A program made the translations under genes and the position numbers. 64,000 bases of DNA from Pseudomonas japonica (GTDB taxonomy: Bacteria > Pseudomonadota > Gammaproteobacteria > Pseudomonadales > Pseudomonadaceae): positions 124,001 through 188,000 of the forward strand of contig NZ_JAAMQU010000009.1 of assembly GCF_013522925.1 (NCBI RefSeq). Reading direction: 5' to 3'. Shown one piece after another: positions 28,762-37,560 of this stretch (its first letter is position 1; the number at the start of each line of letters is the position of its first letter). The notes beneath the pieces were generated by a model, which worked only from the letters and a program-made list of their open reading frames with translations, made no database searches and was not told the DNA's origin.

Positions 28762-30028
28762 ACCCACCTTTGCTCTGGTGGACTGCAACAGCTTCTATGC
28801 GTCGTGCGAACGGGTGTTTCGGCCGGACCTGGCCAAGACGCCGATTGTGGTGCTGTCTAACAACGACGGTTGCGTGATCGCCCGCAGCTACGACGCCAAG
28901 CCCTTCGTGAAAATGGGCGCGCCGTACTTCCAGATCAAGGACACGCTGTGCCGGCACGGCATCGTGGCGTTCTCTTCGAACTACGCGCTCTATGGCGAGA
29001 TCAGCCAACGGGTGATGACCCTCATCGAGGGCATGGTGGCCGGCTCCGAGGTGTACAGCATCGACGAGATGTTCTGCGACCTGACTGGCCAGCCGGGCGA
29101 CCTGACGGTCCTGGGCCGGTCGATCCGGGAGAAGGTGCTGCGCTGTACCGGCATTCCGGTCGGTGTCGGCATTGCCCGCACCAAAACGCTGGCCAAGCTG
29201 GCCAACCACACCGCCAAGCGTTTGCAGCAGCACACCGGAGGCGTGGTCGACATCTGCGACCCGTTCAAGCGTGACTGGGTGCTGCGTAATACTGCCGTGG
29301 CTGAGGTGTGGGGGGTGGGCCGGCGCTTGACCGCGCACTTGCAGGGCATGGGCATCCACTCCGCCATGGACCTGGCCAATGCCGACCCCGTGACCCTACG
29401 CGCCAAGTTCAGCGTGGTCCTGGAGCGCACGGCCCGCGAGCTCGCCGGCGTGCCGTGCCTGGAACTGGACGACCCCGACCCACCCAAGCAGGAAATTTGC
29501 TGTAGCCGCATGTTTGGCAAGCGGCTGACTGACCTGGCCCCGATCAAGGAAGCGGTGGCCAGCTACACGGCGCGCGCGGCCGAGAAGCTGCGCGCCCAGG
29601 GCTCGATGTGCAAGAAGATGCGCATCGCCGTGCGCACCGGCATGTTAAACCCGGACGAGGCCAAATACGCGAACGGCGTGCTGATCGAACTGCCCTACCC
29701 TACCCATGACACGCTCTTGATGACCAACGCCGCCACCCAGGCCGTGGAACGGATCTACCGGCCAGGCTACCGCTACAGCAAGGCCGAGGTGCTGTTGCTG
29801 GACCTGCGCCAACCCGGTGAATACACCGACGACCTGTTCGCCCAGACCCAGCCGAAGAAATGCGAACAGCTGATGCAGGTGCTGGACACGATCAACGGCC
29901 GTTGGGGCCGCGGAACGCTGCGTTCAGCCACGGTGCCTATCGCGCCCGACTGGGGCATGCGCCGCGAGCTGATGAGCCAGAGTTACACAACGCGAATTGA
30001 TCAGTTGTGGACAGTCAATGCACACTAA
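28748..30028 (+). CDS. umuC: UmuC-type Y-family translesion DNA polymerase (Pol V catalytic subunit)
   Basis: A 426-residue protein (E. coli UmuC 422). The N-terminus FALVDCNSFYASCERVF holds the first metal-binding Asp; the catalytic pair D106-E107 is in SIDEMF, followed by VGVGIARTKTLAKLAN and the helix-hairpin-helix region AEVWGVGRRL. It inserts nucleotides opposite lesions together with processed UmuD. The start at 28748 lies inside umuD; the frame extending to 28592 is the overlap artefact. It is the last gene of the LexA-controlled operon. Confidence 0.93.
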   Translation: MPTLEPTFALVDCNSFYASCERVFRPDLAKTPIVVLSNNDGCVIARSYDAKPFVKMGAPYFQIKDTLCRHGIVAFSSNYALYGEISQRVMTLIEGMVAGSEVYSIDEMFCDLTGQPGDLTVLGRSIREKVLRCTGIPVGVGIARTKTLAKLANHTAKRLQQHTGGVVDICDPFKRDWVLRNTAVAEVWGVGRRLTAHLQGMGIHSAMDLANADPVTLRAKFSVVLERTARELAGVPCLELDDPDPPKQEICCSRMFGKRLTDLAPIKEAVASYTARAAEKLRAQGSMCKKMRIAVRTGMLNPDEAKYANGVLIELPYPTHDTLLMTNAATQAVERIYRPGYRYSKAEVLLLDLRQPGEYTDDLFAQTQPKKCEQLMQVLDTINGRWGRGTLRSATVPIAPDWGMRRELMSQSYTTRIDQLWTVNAH

Positions 30029-30342
30029 TGTATTTACTAATTATATCTTAGCTCCCAATAGCCTGTTTTATTGATAAATTCATAAAATGAATTTTATTAT
30101 AATTATACTAATTGGCTGATGCTTGACTTTTTATAGTAATCGCGCAATCAGAAGCGGTCTATAAATACAGTGCGTTAAATGCATTAATGTTCTCAGTTTT
30201 CAATATTTAAAATTAGGTTGTGATTCGAATTAAAGTGAATTGCAGTTCGTCTTTTTTAAAATAAAGAGGAACTTTTAAAATAAAAATTTGTCAACTTTAT
30301 GATTTTGCATGTGAAATTCCCCATACCAAACAGGATAATACC
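30029..30342. other. Strikingly AT-rich intergenic segment
   Basis: The 314 bases between umuC and the next R-module gene are mostly A/T (for example around 30035-30120 and 30180-30300), against a GC-rich surrounding. There is no open frame. It may be an upstream control region bound by H-NS-like proteins, or a trace of recent acquisition. No clear promoter could be assigned. Confidence 0.6.
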
Positions 30343-31848
30343 ATGCCTACAGCTCCAACAATTGCTCCGCTGATACCGGCTGAAGAGCAAGTCATAGTTC
30401 ACACTCAAACTTCCTACACTACGTACAAAGGAACGTCGGGTAACGACGTAATTAATGGTTCCTATAGACGGGATCATTTGTTTGGTGGTGCCGGGAACGA
30501 CACCCTGAATGGCCAAGGCGGCAACAGTGACGTATTGGTAGGCGGTGCTGGAGTCGATACCCTCACAGGCGGCGCAGTCGATGGATATCCGGTGAAATTC
30601 GTGTTCACGTCGCTTACCGACAGTTACGCCAATGCCGAGGGTTCCCATTCCGACCTGATTACTAATTTCTTTGGCTCAGACGATGTACTGGACCTGACCG
30701 CCCTTGGCCTGGAGCGGATCGGTAACGGCCACAATGGCGATCTGGACGTCAGCTATGATGCTGCCACGGACATTACCTACGTGCGTTCGCTGGACAAAGA
30801 CGCCAGCGGCAATTTCTTCGAGGTGCGCCTAGCGGGCGATTTTCAAGGCCAGCTAAGCACGACCAACTTTGAACTGCGCCACGATGGCACAGCCGGCAAC
30901 GATTCCCTGGACTACAGCTTCAGCACCAAGCAGTACGTGCTCAATGGCCTGGACGGTGACGATACGCTGACCGGCGGGAAAACAGCCAACGTACTGGATG
31001 GCGGCGCGGGTGCTGATCACCTGATCGGCAATAGCGGCTACGACACTTTCCTCTACCACCAGCTCAGCGACAGTTTCGTCAACGACGCCTCGGGTGAGTC
31101 CAGCGCTGACCTTATCAGCAATTTTAACCTGTTCCGTGGGGACGTGTTGGACGTTTCCGCGCTGGGCTTCACTGGCCTGGGCGATGGCTACAACGGCACG
31201 CTGAATTATACCTATGACAAAACCGCAGGGCATTTTGTGGCTCAGTCGTTCGAAGCCGATGCCCAAGGCAACCGCTTCAAGGTGTATATCGACCAGGACT
31301 ACCGCCACGGTAGCGCCTCTTACCAGGATGCCGATGGTTTTATCTTCGCAGGTGATGACTACTCTGACGCTGCTGACCAGACCCTGACCGGAAAGCCGAC
31401 CTGGGATGCTCTCTTTACGGGATCGGACGGCGGTATTCTGATCGGCGGCGGTGCCGGCGATGCGCTGACGGGTATTAATACTGGGGTAGATACCTTCCGC
31501 TATCTGGACAGCAGCGACAGCGTTCATGGTGCCGCTGACCTGATCACGGACTTCGATGTGACCCAGGACAAGATCGACGTGGCAGCCCTCGGCTATACGG
31601 GCCTGGGCGATGGCACCAACGGTACCTTGAAGCTGGTGTACGACACAGACCTGCACCGCACCTATCTCAAGGACTACGACCTTAATGCCGAGGGTCAGCG
31701 CTTCGAAATCGGCTTCGAAGGCGGCTACACCCGGACCTTCACCGCAGACAACTTGATCGTTGCCAGCACCGTTTCAACAGCCGAGCATGCTCTTGATGCG
31801 CCTATTGAATTGGTAGGCGTTGCGCCTAGTGATATCCATGCTGCTTAG
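30343..31848 (+). CDS. Protein made of three AlgE-type R-modules, no catalytic domain
   Basis: A 501-residue protein. A short N-tail (~25 residues) precedes three R-modules (~28-182, ~183-340, ~345-475), each with RTX nonapeptides and the AlgE-style block (DSYANAEG..SDLI; DSFVNDASGESSADLI, then LGFTGLGDG; RTYLKDYDLNAEGQRFEIG). The C-tail is APIELVGVAPSDIHAA. R-modules of AlgE proteins bind Ca2+ and alginate and aid export; this protein has nothing else, so a secreted alginate-binding or scaffolding role is an inference. AGGA precedes the ATG. The AT-rich leader upstream is unusual. A decayed close relative lies at 47795-48288. Confidence 0.83.
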   Translation: MPTAPTIAPLIPAEEQVIVHTQTSYTTYKGTSGNDVINGSYRRDHLFGGAGNDTLNGQGGNSDVLVGGAGVDTLTGGAVDGYPVKFVFTSLTDSYANAEGSHSDLITNFFGSDDVLDLTALGLERIGNGHNGDLDVSYDAATDITYVRSLDKDASGNFFEVRLAGDFQGQLSTTNFELRHDGTAGNDSLDYSFSTKQYVLNGLDGDDTLTGGKTANVLDGGAGADHLIGNSGYDTFLYHQLSDSFVNDASGESSADLISNFNLFRGDVLDVSALGFTGLGDGYNGTLNYTYDKTAGHFVAQSFEADAQGNRFKVYIDQDYRHGSASYQDADGFIFAGDDYSDAADQTLTGKPTWDALFTGSDGGILIGGGAGDALTGINTGVDTFRYLDSSDSVHGAADLITDFDVTQDKIDVAALGYTGLGDGTNGTLKLVYDTDLHRTYLKDYDLNAEGQRFEIGFEGGYTRTFTADNLIVASTVSTAEHALDAPIELVGVAPSDIHAA

Positions 31849-31912
31849 GTGAGAGGTCGCTTTAGCTAGCGGTTAGTAGTCCATCATCACTTCAGGCTGA
31901 CCTTAGCAAGGG

Positions 31913-31965
31913 CAGCTAAAGTCGGTTTACGCCGAAGACGAAAGGCTCCTACCGACCCATAGCTG
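31913..31965. repeat. Imperfect inverted repeat, GGGTCGG family
   Basis: CAGCTAAAGTCGGT (31913-31926) faces ACCGACCCATAGCTG (31951-31965). The core ACCGACCCAT is shared with inverted repeats near 32947-32998 and 37141-37216. Confidence 0.55.
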
Positions 31966-31988
31966 ACGTTCAGGTAGGTGAACCTGTG

Positions 31989-32288
31989 TCACCTCGTGAA
32001 TGACATCTCCAAGCACTTTGCGATCCGGTCTAGAATGACCATGCACTTTTCAGAAACAACAAGCGGTGGTTCGCCAATCATGTAAAGCAGGTGCTCGAAC
32101 GCTAAGCCAGTTTCGTGGTGATCGACATAGTCAAGAACGATTTCACCCCCGTTCTCCAAGCCTGCTTGAGCTAAAGCATGGTCTTGCGGTACTGGGCCAA
32201 GCTGTTCGTATGCCATGGACATCAGCGTCGAGATCTCCTTAAGTGCTTCAACGAAATCGGCCCTCAAGTCGTTGCCAAGGTGGCTCAT
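31989..32288 (-). CDS. MafI-family immunity protein (orphan)
   Basis: 99 residues, acidic, matching the MafI immunity family by the central LENGGEIVLDYVDHHETGLA and FEHLLYMIGE. MafI proteins neutralise MafB-type polymorphic toxins; no toxin gene is present here, so it is an orphan immunity gene. The start at 32288 follows GAAGAG; the frame is open to 32351. It is flanked by another small minus-strand gene and by GGGTCGG inverted repeats. Confidence 0.75.
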   Translation of the reverse strand: MSHLGNDLRADFVEALKEISTLMSMAYEQLGPVPQDHALAQAGLENGGEIVLDYVDHHETGLAFEHLLYMIGEPPLVVSEKCMVILDRIAKCLEMSFTR

Positions 32289-32406
32289 CACAAATATCTC
32301 TTCGATCAAGGTGATCTGGGTTCCGTTCTTGCTTGGTCGACCGGTGCCCAAAACCAGGTTTTTGTCCAGGCAATTGGATAGCTAAGTTCGACTGCCTGCT
32401 CTTGGG

Positions 32407-32889
32407 TTACGCTCTACCCATTTCCTCGTACGAGGCATCGACGAACGTGATGTGTTCGCCCCAAGCCGCTTCAGCTAAATCCTGGATGATTTCAGCCAGC
32501 GTCTCGACATTCACCCCCTGAGCTTCGATGCAGGCCGAGCGTCCGGGTGACCAGTCGATGACGGAACACTGTGTATATTGCTCCAGCAGTGCGGACAGCG
32601 CCGCCTGAGGCGGCGCCCTGTGGGTATACATGAAGTCAAAGTATGGGGCACTGGTATCATGAAGCGGGTACATCAAAGCCCAAGCGTTTGATGGGCCAGG
32701 AAAGCACAGGTGGACGTAACGATTCGCCCATTCCGGTCCACTGTGTTTGATGTGTCGAAGTACTCCGATGATCGAATGACAATCGGCTATGCGGACCATT
32801 CGGTCAGGATCAAAGGTCCAGTCGGGCCCAGGCTGGCTTGCTGCGGTACTGGCCAGAAGTGCAGCAACCATTCTTGCTTTTTTCTTCAT
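32407..32889 (-). CDS. Unknown 160-residue protein, possibly immunity-like
   Basis: Not recognised. A Lys-rich start (MKKKARMVAALLAST) could be a short N-terminal helix or weak signal. The body contains several Trp/His/Cys residues (DCHSIIGVLRHIKH, YVHLCFPGPSNAW). AAGGT precedes the ATG. It runs in the same direction as the MafI gene 118 bases downstream and sits between GGGTCGG repeats, so an orphan immunity gene is a reasonable guess, no more. Confidence 0.6.
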   Translation of the reverse strand: MKKKARMVAALLASTAASQPGPDWTFDPDRMVRIADCHSIIGVLRHIKHSGPEWANRYVHLCFPGPSNAWALMYPLHDTSAPYFDFMYTHRAPPQAALSALLEQYTQCSVIDWSPGRSACIEAQGVNVETLAEIIQDLAEAAWGEHITFVDASYEEMGRA

Positions 32890-32946
32890 CGCATTACCTT
32901 GGCTCGAACGTTTGCCCTGTGTCGGCTTCTACCTGTCATCACCGAC

Positions 32947-32998
32947 CGCTTCGGGTCGGTTGCAGCCAACAGCAGTAGTCAGCAACCGACCCAAAGCG
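32947..32998. repeat. Inverted repeat, GGGTCGG family
   Basis: CGCTTCGGGTCGGTTGC (32947-32963) and GCAACCGACCCAAAGCG (32982-32998): 17-base arms with one mismatch and an 18-base loop. Confidence 0.75.
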
Positions 32999-33044
32999 AC
33001 CTACGCCGCCCTTAGGCAGCGTAGTGAGGTGATGCCGCGCTCAG

Positions 33045-35132
33045 TTAGCCAATAGGCTGGTCATGCTCCGGCGCAGCTGTAGCCACCCCTACCAATTCAA
33101 CTGCCACTGGGGGCGCGAATATCATGTTGTCGTCGTTCAAAACATCAAGCCAGTTACCGGCCAAGGCAATTTCGAATTTGTGCCCTTGGCTGTCTGCTTC
33201 CACATCCTTGAGGTAGGTACGGTCCAGATCCCGGTTGTAGGCCATCTTTAACGTAGTCCCTGTGCCATCACCGAATTCGGTGTAGCCCAACTGCGATACA
33301 TCGATCTTGTCGCTAGGGCCTGCGAACCCTTTGATAAGGTCGACAAAGCTTTTCGAGTCGGTTCGATAGCTGTCGTCGGTAGACAGGTAGCGGAAGGTAT
33401 CGTCGTCTTGATGGTCATCGACCCAGTAGGAGAAATCGCCTCTGTCACCGCCATTGAGTTGGTCAGCGCCCTGCCCCCCAATCAAGATGTCGGACCCTGC
33501 CCCGCCGTTGATGCGGTCGTTGCCCGCCAGGCCATAAATCACTTCCGACAGGGCCGATCCGGTAATGGTATCCGTGCCCGAGGTGCCTTCGATGACAGGG
33601 CGTGCCGTCACCACATTATCGCTGTTCAGCTGACTGGCCAGGTTGCCGTCCAGTACCAGCTCAAAGCGATGCCCGGAGGCGTCGGCATCGTAACTCTTCA
33701 AGTACGTTCGGGTACCTTCGGCATTCGTTTGTACAGCGAGCGTGCCGTTGTGGCCATTGCCAAGGCCAGTAAAACCAAGCCCGATCAGGTCAATCCGGTC
33801 CTGGGACGCATCAAAATCCACAACACGGTCACCGGCTTGGCCGGTACTCGTGTGGTAGCTGTCCGCTATGTCAGTGAAGCGGAATATATCTGCCCCGGTA
33901 CCGCCGGTGAGCACGTCCCGCCCGCCACTGCCCTGCAAGACATCGTCGCCCGCAAAGCCGTTAATGAGTTCGGAGGCCTCCGTGCCTCGCAGGATGTCCT
34001 GCCCCACATAGCCGTCGATATGGACCTTGCCGTCCTGGCTGCCGAAGCTGGTATCAAGGCTGCCGTCTGCATTGAGACGCGTGACGTTAAAGTCCCGGTT
34101 GTGCAGGCCCGCGATCACGATTTTGCCGTCTGCTTGTACCGTCACAGCATCTGGAGAGCTATCGTCGATAGTGACCATGCCCTTTTCGCCGAAGCTGGTA
34201 TCAAAGGAACCGTCGGCATTGAGCCGCAGTACACTCGCCACCGAAGTTTCGACGTTATGGCCTGCCACAATGATTTTGCCGTCCGCTTGAATGGCCACAC
34301 CAGAATCGCCTCTGAAACCCAAGGCTGGATCGAAGTAGAGGATCCCCTGATCCCCAAAGCGGGTGTCCAGCTCACCGTCCGGCGTAAAGCGCTGGAGTGC
34401 ATACATGTCAACAAAGCGGATGTCCGTAGGCGAATCGTGCGCAACCTCGACAGAATAGAGCGCGCCGAGAAGAACACTGCCATCAGGCTGGACAGTGGTC
34501 GAAATATCACCAGCCCCTGGGTCTGGCGTGGTGTTCAATGTCAGTGTCCCCTTGTCACCAAAGCCTGTGATCACGGTACCGTCGCCGCTCAGTTTAGTAA
34601 CCTCGGCTTGACCGTCGTCGCGAATGCTTACATACAGGGTGCCATCCGCTTGGGCCTTGATATCAATGCCGCCGTAGAGGCCGCTAGCGATCGTCAGTGC
34701 GCCGCCCGTGGCGAATGTACGGTCAAGCGTACCGTCACTGTTGAATCGCTCTACCCGTATGCCGCTGTCTATCGAACTCGCGACCACCACTCTGCCGTCG
34801 GCCTGAACAGCCATGACTTCATAGTCCCAATCAAGATCTACGCTGGCCGGAACGACATCTACGCCTCCCACGCCGAACGCGGTGTCCAGGCTGCCGTTCG
34901 TGTTGAGCCGCAGCACAGAATGATCAAGCTCGTAGCCATAGCTTTCCTCGCCTGGCGCGCCAGGGTAACCCCAGGCAAGGTGCTGGCTATAGCCACCTAC
35001 CAGGATTTCGCCGTTGGCTTGTACCAATACGCTTTCTGCGTAATCCAGCTGCCCTGTAAGATCGACCGTGACCGTGCCGACGCCGGTGGTGACAGTGTGG
35101 GTGAGTACCGACTTGCTATCGCTGGTTTCCAC
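33045..35132 (-). CDS. Delta-60 repeat beta-propeller protein with two R-modules (paralogue 2)
   Basis: 695 residues, same plan as the proteins at 3464 and 40154: six delta-60 repeats (VQADGRVVVA, VQADGKIVIAG, RLNADGSFDTSFG), the conserved insert AWGYPGAPGEESYGYE in the first repeat, then R1 (GGTGADIFRF, DSYHTSTGQAGDRV, GLGFTGLGNG) and R2 (DSYRTDSKSFVDLI, RTYLKDVEADSQGHKFEI), and the tail VELVGVATAAPEHDQPIG. It starts with GTG at 35132 with AAAGGA 8 bases upstream. It is the most diverged of the three in its blades but keeps the first-blade insert exactly. Predicted extracellular, Ca2+-binding; activity unknown. Confidence 0.83.
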   Translation of the reverse strand: METSDSKSVLTHTVTTGVGTVTVDLTGQLDYAESVLVQANGEILVGGYSQHLAWGYPGAPGEESYGYELDHSVLRLNTNGSLDTAFGVGGVDVVPASVDLDWDYEVMAVQADGRVVVASSIDSGIRVERFNSDGTLDRTFATGGALTIASGLYGGIDIKAQADGTLYVSIRDDGQAEVTKLSGDGTVITGFGDKGTLTLNTTPDPGAGDISTTVQPDGSVLLGALYSVEVAHDSPTDIRFVDMYALQRFTPDGELDTRFGDQGILYFDPALGFRGDSGVAIQADGKIIVAGHNVETSVASVLRLNADGSFDTSFGEKGMVTIDDSSPDAVTVQADGKIVIAGLHNRDFNVTRLNADGSLDTSFGSQDGKVHIDGYVGQDILRGTEASELINGFAGDDVLQGSGGRDVLTGGTGADIFRFTDIADSYHTSTGQAGDRVVDFDASQDRIDLIGLGFTGLGNGHNGTLAVQTNAEGTRTYLKSYDADASGHRFELVLDGNLASQLNSDNVVTARPVIEGTSGTDTITGSALSEVIYGLAGNDRINGGAGSDILIGGQGADQLNGGDRGDFSYWVDDHQDDDTFRYLSTDDSYRTDSKSFVDLIKGFAGPSDKIDVSQLGYTEFGDGTGTTLKMAYNRDLDRTYLKDVEADSQGHKFEIALAGNWLDVLNDDNMIFAPPVAVELVGVATAAPEHDQPIG

Positions 35133-35446
35133 TGTTTAATCCTTTAATGATGCCGATTGGATCCTCCACTGTAGTTCACCGTTGGCAGTCTGCATTCGGC
35201 CAGGCCTGGCGAGGCACATGACAGTCGCTGTACGGTCATCGCCTACTGTCATAGAGGTAGATAGCGAAGCCTGGCGATGCTTTATTGCTGGTGGGGCGGT
35301 ATCGAGAGTACGAAGGGTTCGACTACATAGGACGGTGCTGGATAGGGTTCACCTGACGCTGCTATCCATAGCTACCGTTCAGCACCACACCGTAGCGGTT
35401 GCGTAAAGTAAAGGTGGGTGCTGATAGCCCGGCTGTTGAGGAAGTG
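35133..35446. other. Intergenic region upstream of the delta-60 gene
   Basis: 314 bases between two minus-strand R-module genes. A plus-strand frame of 74 codons has no ribosome site or recognisable features. It probably holds the promoter of the delta-60 gene; no element assigned. Confidence 0.4.
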
Positions 35447-36985
35447 TTAGCTCACGTGGTCTACAGCGGGATGTCCTATGAGCGCCACCTTTGGCGTATC
35501 GGCAACCACCAGGTCGGCATCGGTGAGCACTTGCGTGTAGTCGAACCCGGCTAGCGTGACCTGGAAGGCGTGCCCATCGGCACCTGGCTCGCTACTGCGC
35601 AGGTAGGTACGGTCGTGGATTTCATCGTAGGTCATCCTCAAGGTGCCATCGCGGCCGTTACCCAAACCGGTCACGCCGAGTGCGGAGACATCAAGCTTGT
35701 CCTCGCCCCAGATGAAATCAGTGATCAGGTCGCTGCTGCCGGCATAACTATCAGCGCTGCTGGTGAACACGAAACGGTCGTTGCCCGTGCCGCCGGTGAG
35801 CTTGTCCGCGCCCGCCCCACCCGTCAGCATGTCGTCACCGGCGTTACCCTCAAGAGTGTCGTTTCCGGCGCCGCCGCCCAGGGTATCGTTGCCCCAGTAG
35901 CCATACAGAATGTTCGCTTTGTCGTCGCCGACCAGATTCACTGGTGTGATCGGCTGCGGGGTGGTCACAGCAGTCGCGTCACTGGGCGGGGCGAACAACA
36001 CGGTGCTGGTATTTAGCTCACTGACGTGGTTCCCACTGAGCAGAATTTCGAAGCGGTTACCGTTGGCATCGGGCTCCAGGGATTTAAGCGCGGTGGCATT
36101 GCCGGCCAGGTTGAGCACCACCTTCAGCGTACCGTTGTAACCGTTACCCAGCCCGGTAAAGCCCAACGCGGACACGTCGATCATGTCATGGCCGTTACCA
36201 CTGAAGTCGGTGATCAGGTCGCGGCTGCTGTAGCTGCCACTGGCATCATTACGGTAGCTGTCGCTAAGCCGGGTATACACGAAATTGTCTGCACCTGCGC
36301 CGCCGCTCAGGGTATCGCCGCCGGCGCCGCCGAATAGCCGGTCATTGCCCACACCTGCTTCGACGGTATCGCGGCCAGCGCCGGCCTTCAGGGATTCGCT
36401 GGCGTCTGTGCCTTCGAGCAGGTCGTTGTGCGAGGTGCCGTTGATCAGCGGCTGGAAGTTGGCATTGGTAATAAGGCCGCTATTGGCCAGGAACTGCACG
36501 GCAAAATGTTTGCCATTACCGTCTCGCTCGTAGCTTTCCAAAATGTAAATGCCGCGCAGGGGCTCGCTACGGATGTGCAGGGAATCGCCATAGCCATTGC
36601 CCAAATGGGTATAGCCCAGGGCCGACACGTCGAGGATATCGTGGGCGGGATCGAAATAGTCGATGGTGTCGGTATACTCGCCTCCGCCCTTGATATAGCT
36701 GTCGCCGATGCGGTCGAAGCGGAATACATCGTTGCCGGCGCCGCCGTCCATGCCGTCGTATCCGGCACTGGAGACCATCACATCGTTGCCACCCCCGCTG
36801 ACTAGCTGGTCGTTGCCGCCCCCACCCATCAGCAGCTCATTGGCTAGCCCACCACGTATGTAGTCGTTGCCAGGGGTACCCTGCACGATGAGTTCGATCG
36901 GGTTGCTGCTGACCTGGCTACTGGCGCTTGGGACTTGTAAATCCGTATGGCTGGTGACTTTCTTGATGTCGGGAACCTGGGTCAT
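35447..36985 (-). CDS. Protein made of three AlgE-type R-modules (second type)
   Basis: A 512-residue protein: an N-tail of ~35 residues, then three R-modules. Module 1 is diverged (NDVFRFDRIGDSYIKGGGEYT; the usual TYLKS strand replaced by IYILESYERDGNGKHFAV). Modules 2 and 3 are canonical (DSYRNDASGSYSSRDLITDF; DSYAGSSDLITDF, RTYLRSSEPGADGHAF). The tail is KVALIGHPAVDHVS. There is no catalytic domain. AGGAGC lies 6 bases before the ATG. It follows the same plan as the 501-residue protein at 30343 but is a separate lineage. Secretion by a type I exporter and alginate/Ca2+ binding are inferred from the module family. Confidence 0.82.
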   Translation of the reverse strand: MTQVPDIKKVTSHTDLQVPSASSQVSSNPIELIVQGTPGNDYIRGGLANELLMGGGGNDQLVSGGGNDVMVSSAGYDGMDGGAGNDVFRFDRIGDSYIKGGGEYTDTIDYFDPAHDILDVSALGYTHLGNGYGDSLHIRSEPLRGIYILESYERDGNGKHFAVQFLANSGLITNANFQPLINGTSHNDLLEGTDASESLKAGAGRDTVEAGVGNDRLFGGAGGDTLSGGAGADNFVYTRLSDSYRNDASGSYSSRDLITDFSGNGHDMIDVSALGFTGLGNGYNGTLKVVLNLAGNATALKSLEPDANGNRFEILLSGNHVSELNTSTVLFAPPSDATAVTTPQPITPVNLVGDDKANILYGYWGNDTLGGGAGNDTLEGNAGDDMLTGGAGADKLTGGTGNDRFVFTSSADSYAGSSDLITDFIWGEDKLDVSALGVTGLGNGRDGTLRMTYDEIHDRTYLRSSEPGADGHAFQVTLAGFDYTQVLTDADLVVADTPKVALIGHPAVDHVS

Positions 36986-37140
36986 GCGTGCTCCTTGCCT
37001 GCGGTTGGGCCACTAGGAATATAGCGTGACGCCATTAATGCCGTTTCGTTTAAAGGCAATGGGCCGGTATCGACGAAGGGGTAATAAGGGCCTGGGGTTG
37101 ATGCACATCCTCACGCTGCCGCGTTTGGCTTTAGCCGGTC

Positions 37141-37216
37141 AATGCGAAGGGCCGCAATGGGTCGGCTGCGGCCGGTGGGAACGGGCCCCTACCGACCCAT
37201 TGCTGCCCTTCGCATT
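37141..37216. repeat. 25-base inverted repeat, GGGTCGG family
   Basis: Arms 37141-37165 (AATGCGAAGGG.CGCAATGGGTCGG-type) and 37192-37216 are complementary over 25 bases with a single mismatch; loop of 26 bases. It would form a very stable hairpin in an intergenic region before a small membrane-protein gene. Confidence 0.85.
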
Positions 37217-37284
37217 GGGCGGCAATCGGCAGTACCGGTCGTTATAATGCATTCAGGAAACCAGTTAAGAGACTCGAAGATTGA

Positions 37285-37470
37285 ATGGACTTCTTAGTTG
37301 ATTGGATAGCACACAGCATTGGCGTTTGTGTGTTGAAACTGCTGAGTGGTGGCCGCTTCAAAGGAAAAAGCGGCTATGCCTGGGGCTGGGCAGTCGTCGT
37401 CGGTGGCTTGGTTCTGCTTAGCCCATTTGCAGCTTTCTTCGTTTGGCTTGAGTATACCGATGGCGGTTGA
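37285..37470 (+). CDS. Small membrane protein, unknown function
   Basis: 61 residues with two hydrophobic segments: LVDWIAHSIGVCVLKLLSG near the N-terminus and WGWAVVVGGLVLLSPFAAFFVWL at ~33-55, with the basic KGKSGYA between. It resembles small hypothetical membrane proteins found next to polymorphic-toxin immunity genes in Pseudomonas (recollection, not checked). The ribosome site is weak. Confidence 0.6.
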   Translation: MDFLVDWIAHSIGVCVLKLLSGGRFKGKSGYAWGWAVVVGGLVLLSPFAAFFVWLEYTDGG

Positions 37471-37560
37471 CGTGATGGCACATTGGGTCGACAGATGTCG
37501 CTCTCGACCGACGACATCCAACCCAAAGCGGATATCCAGCTGGATCTCCAGAGATCTACC

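Noticed and set aside
33408..35147. 579-codon plus-strand frame opposite the second delta-60 gene
   Set aside because: Shadow frame; only the minus strand yields delta-60 and R-module motifs.
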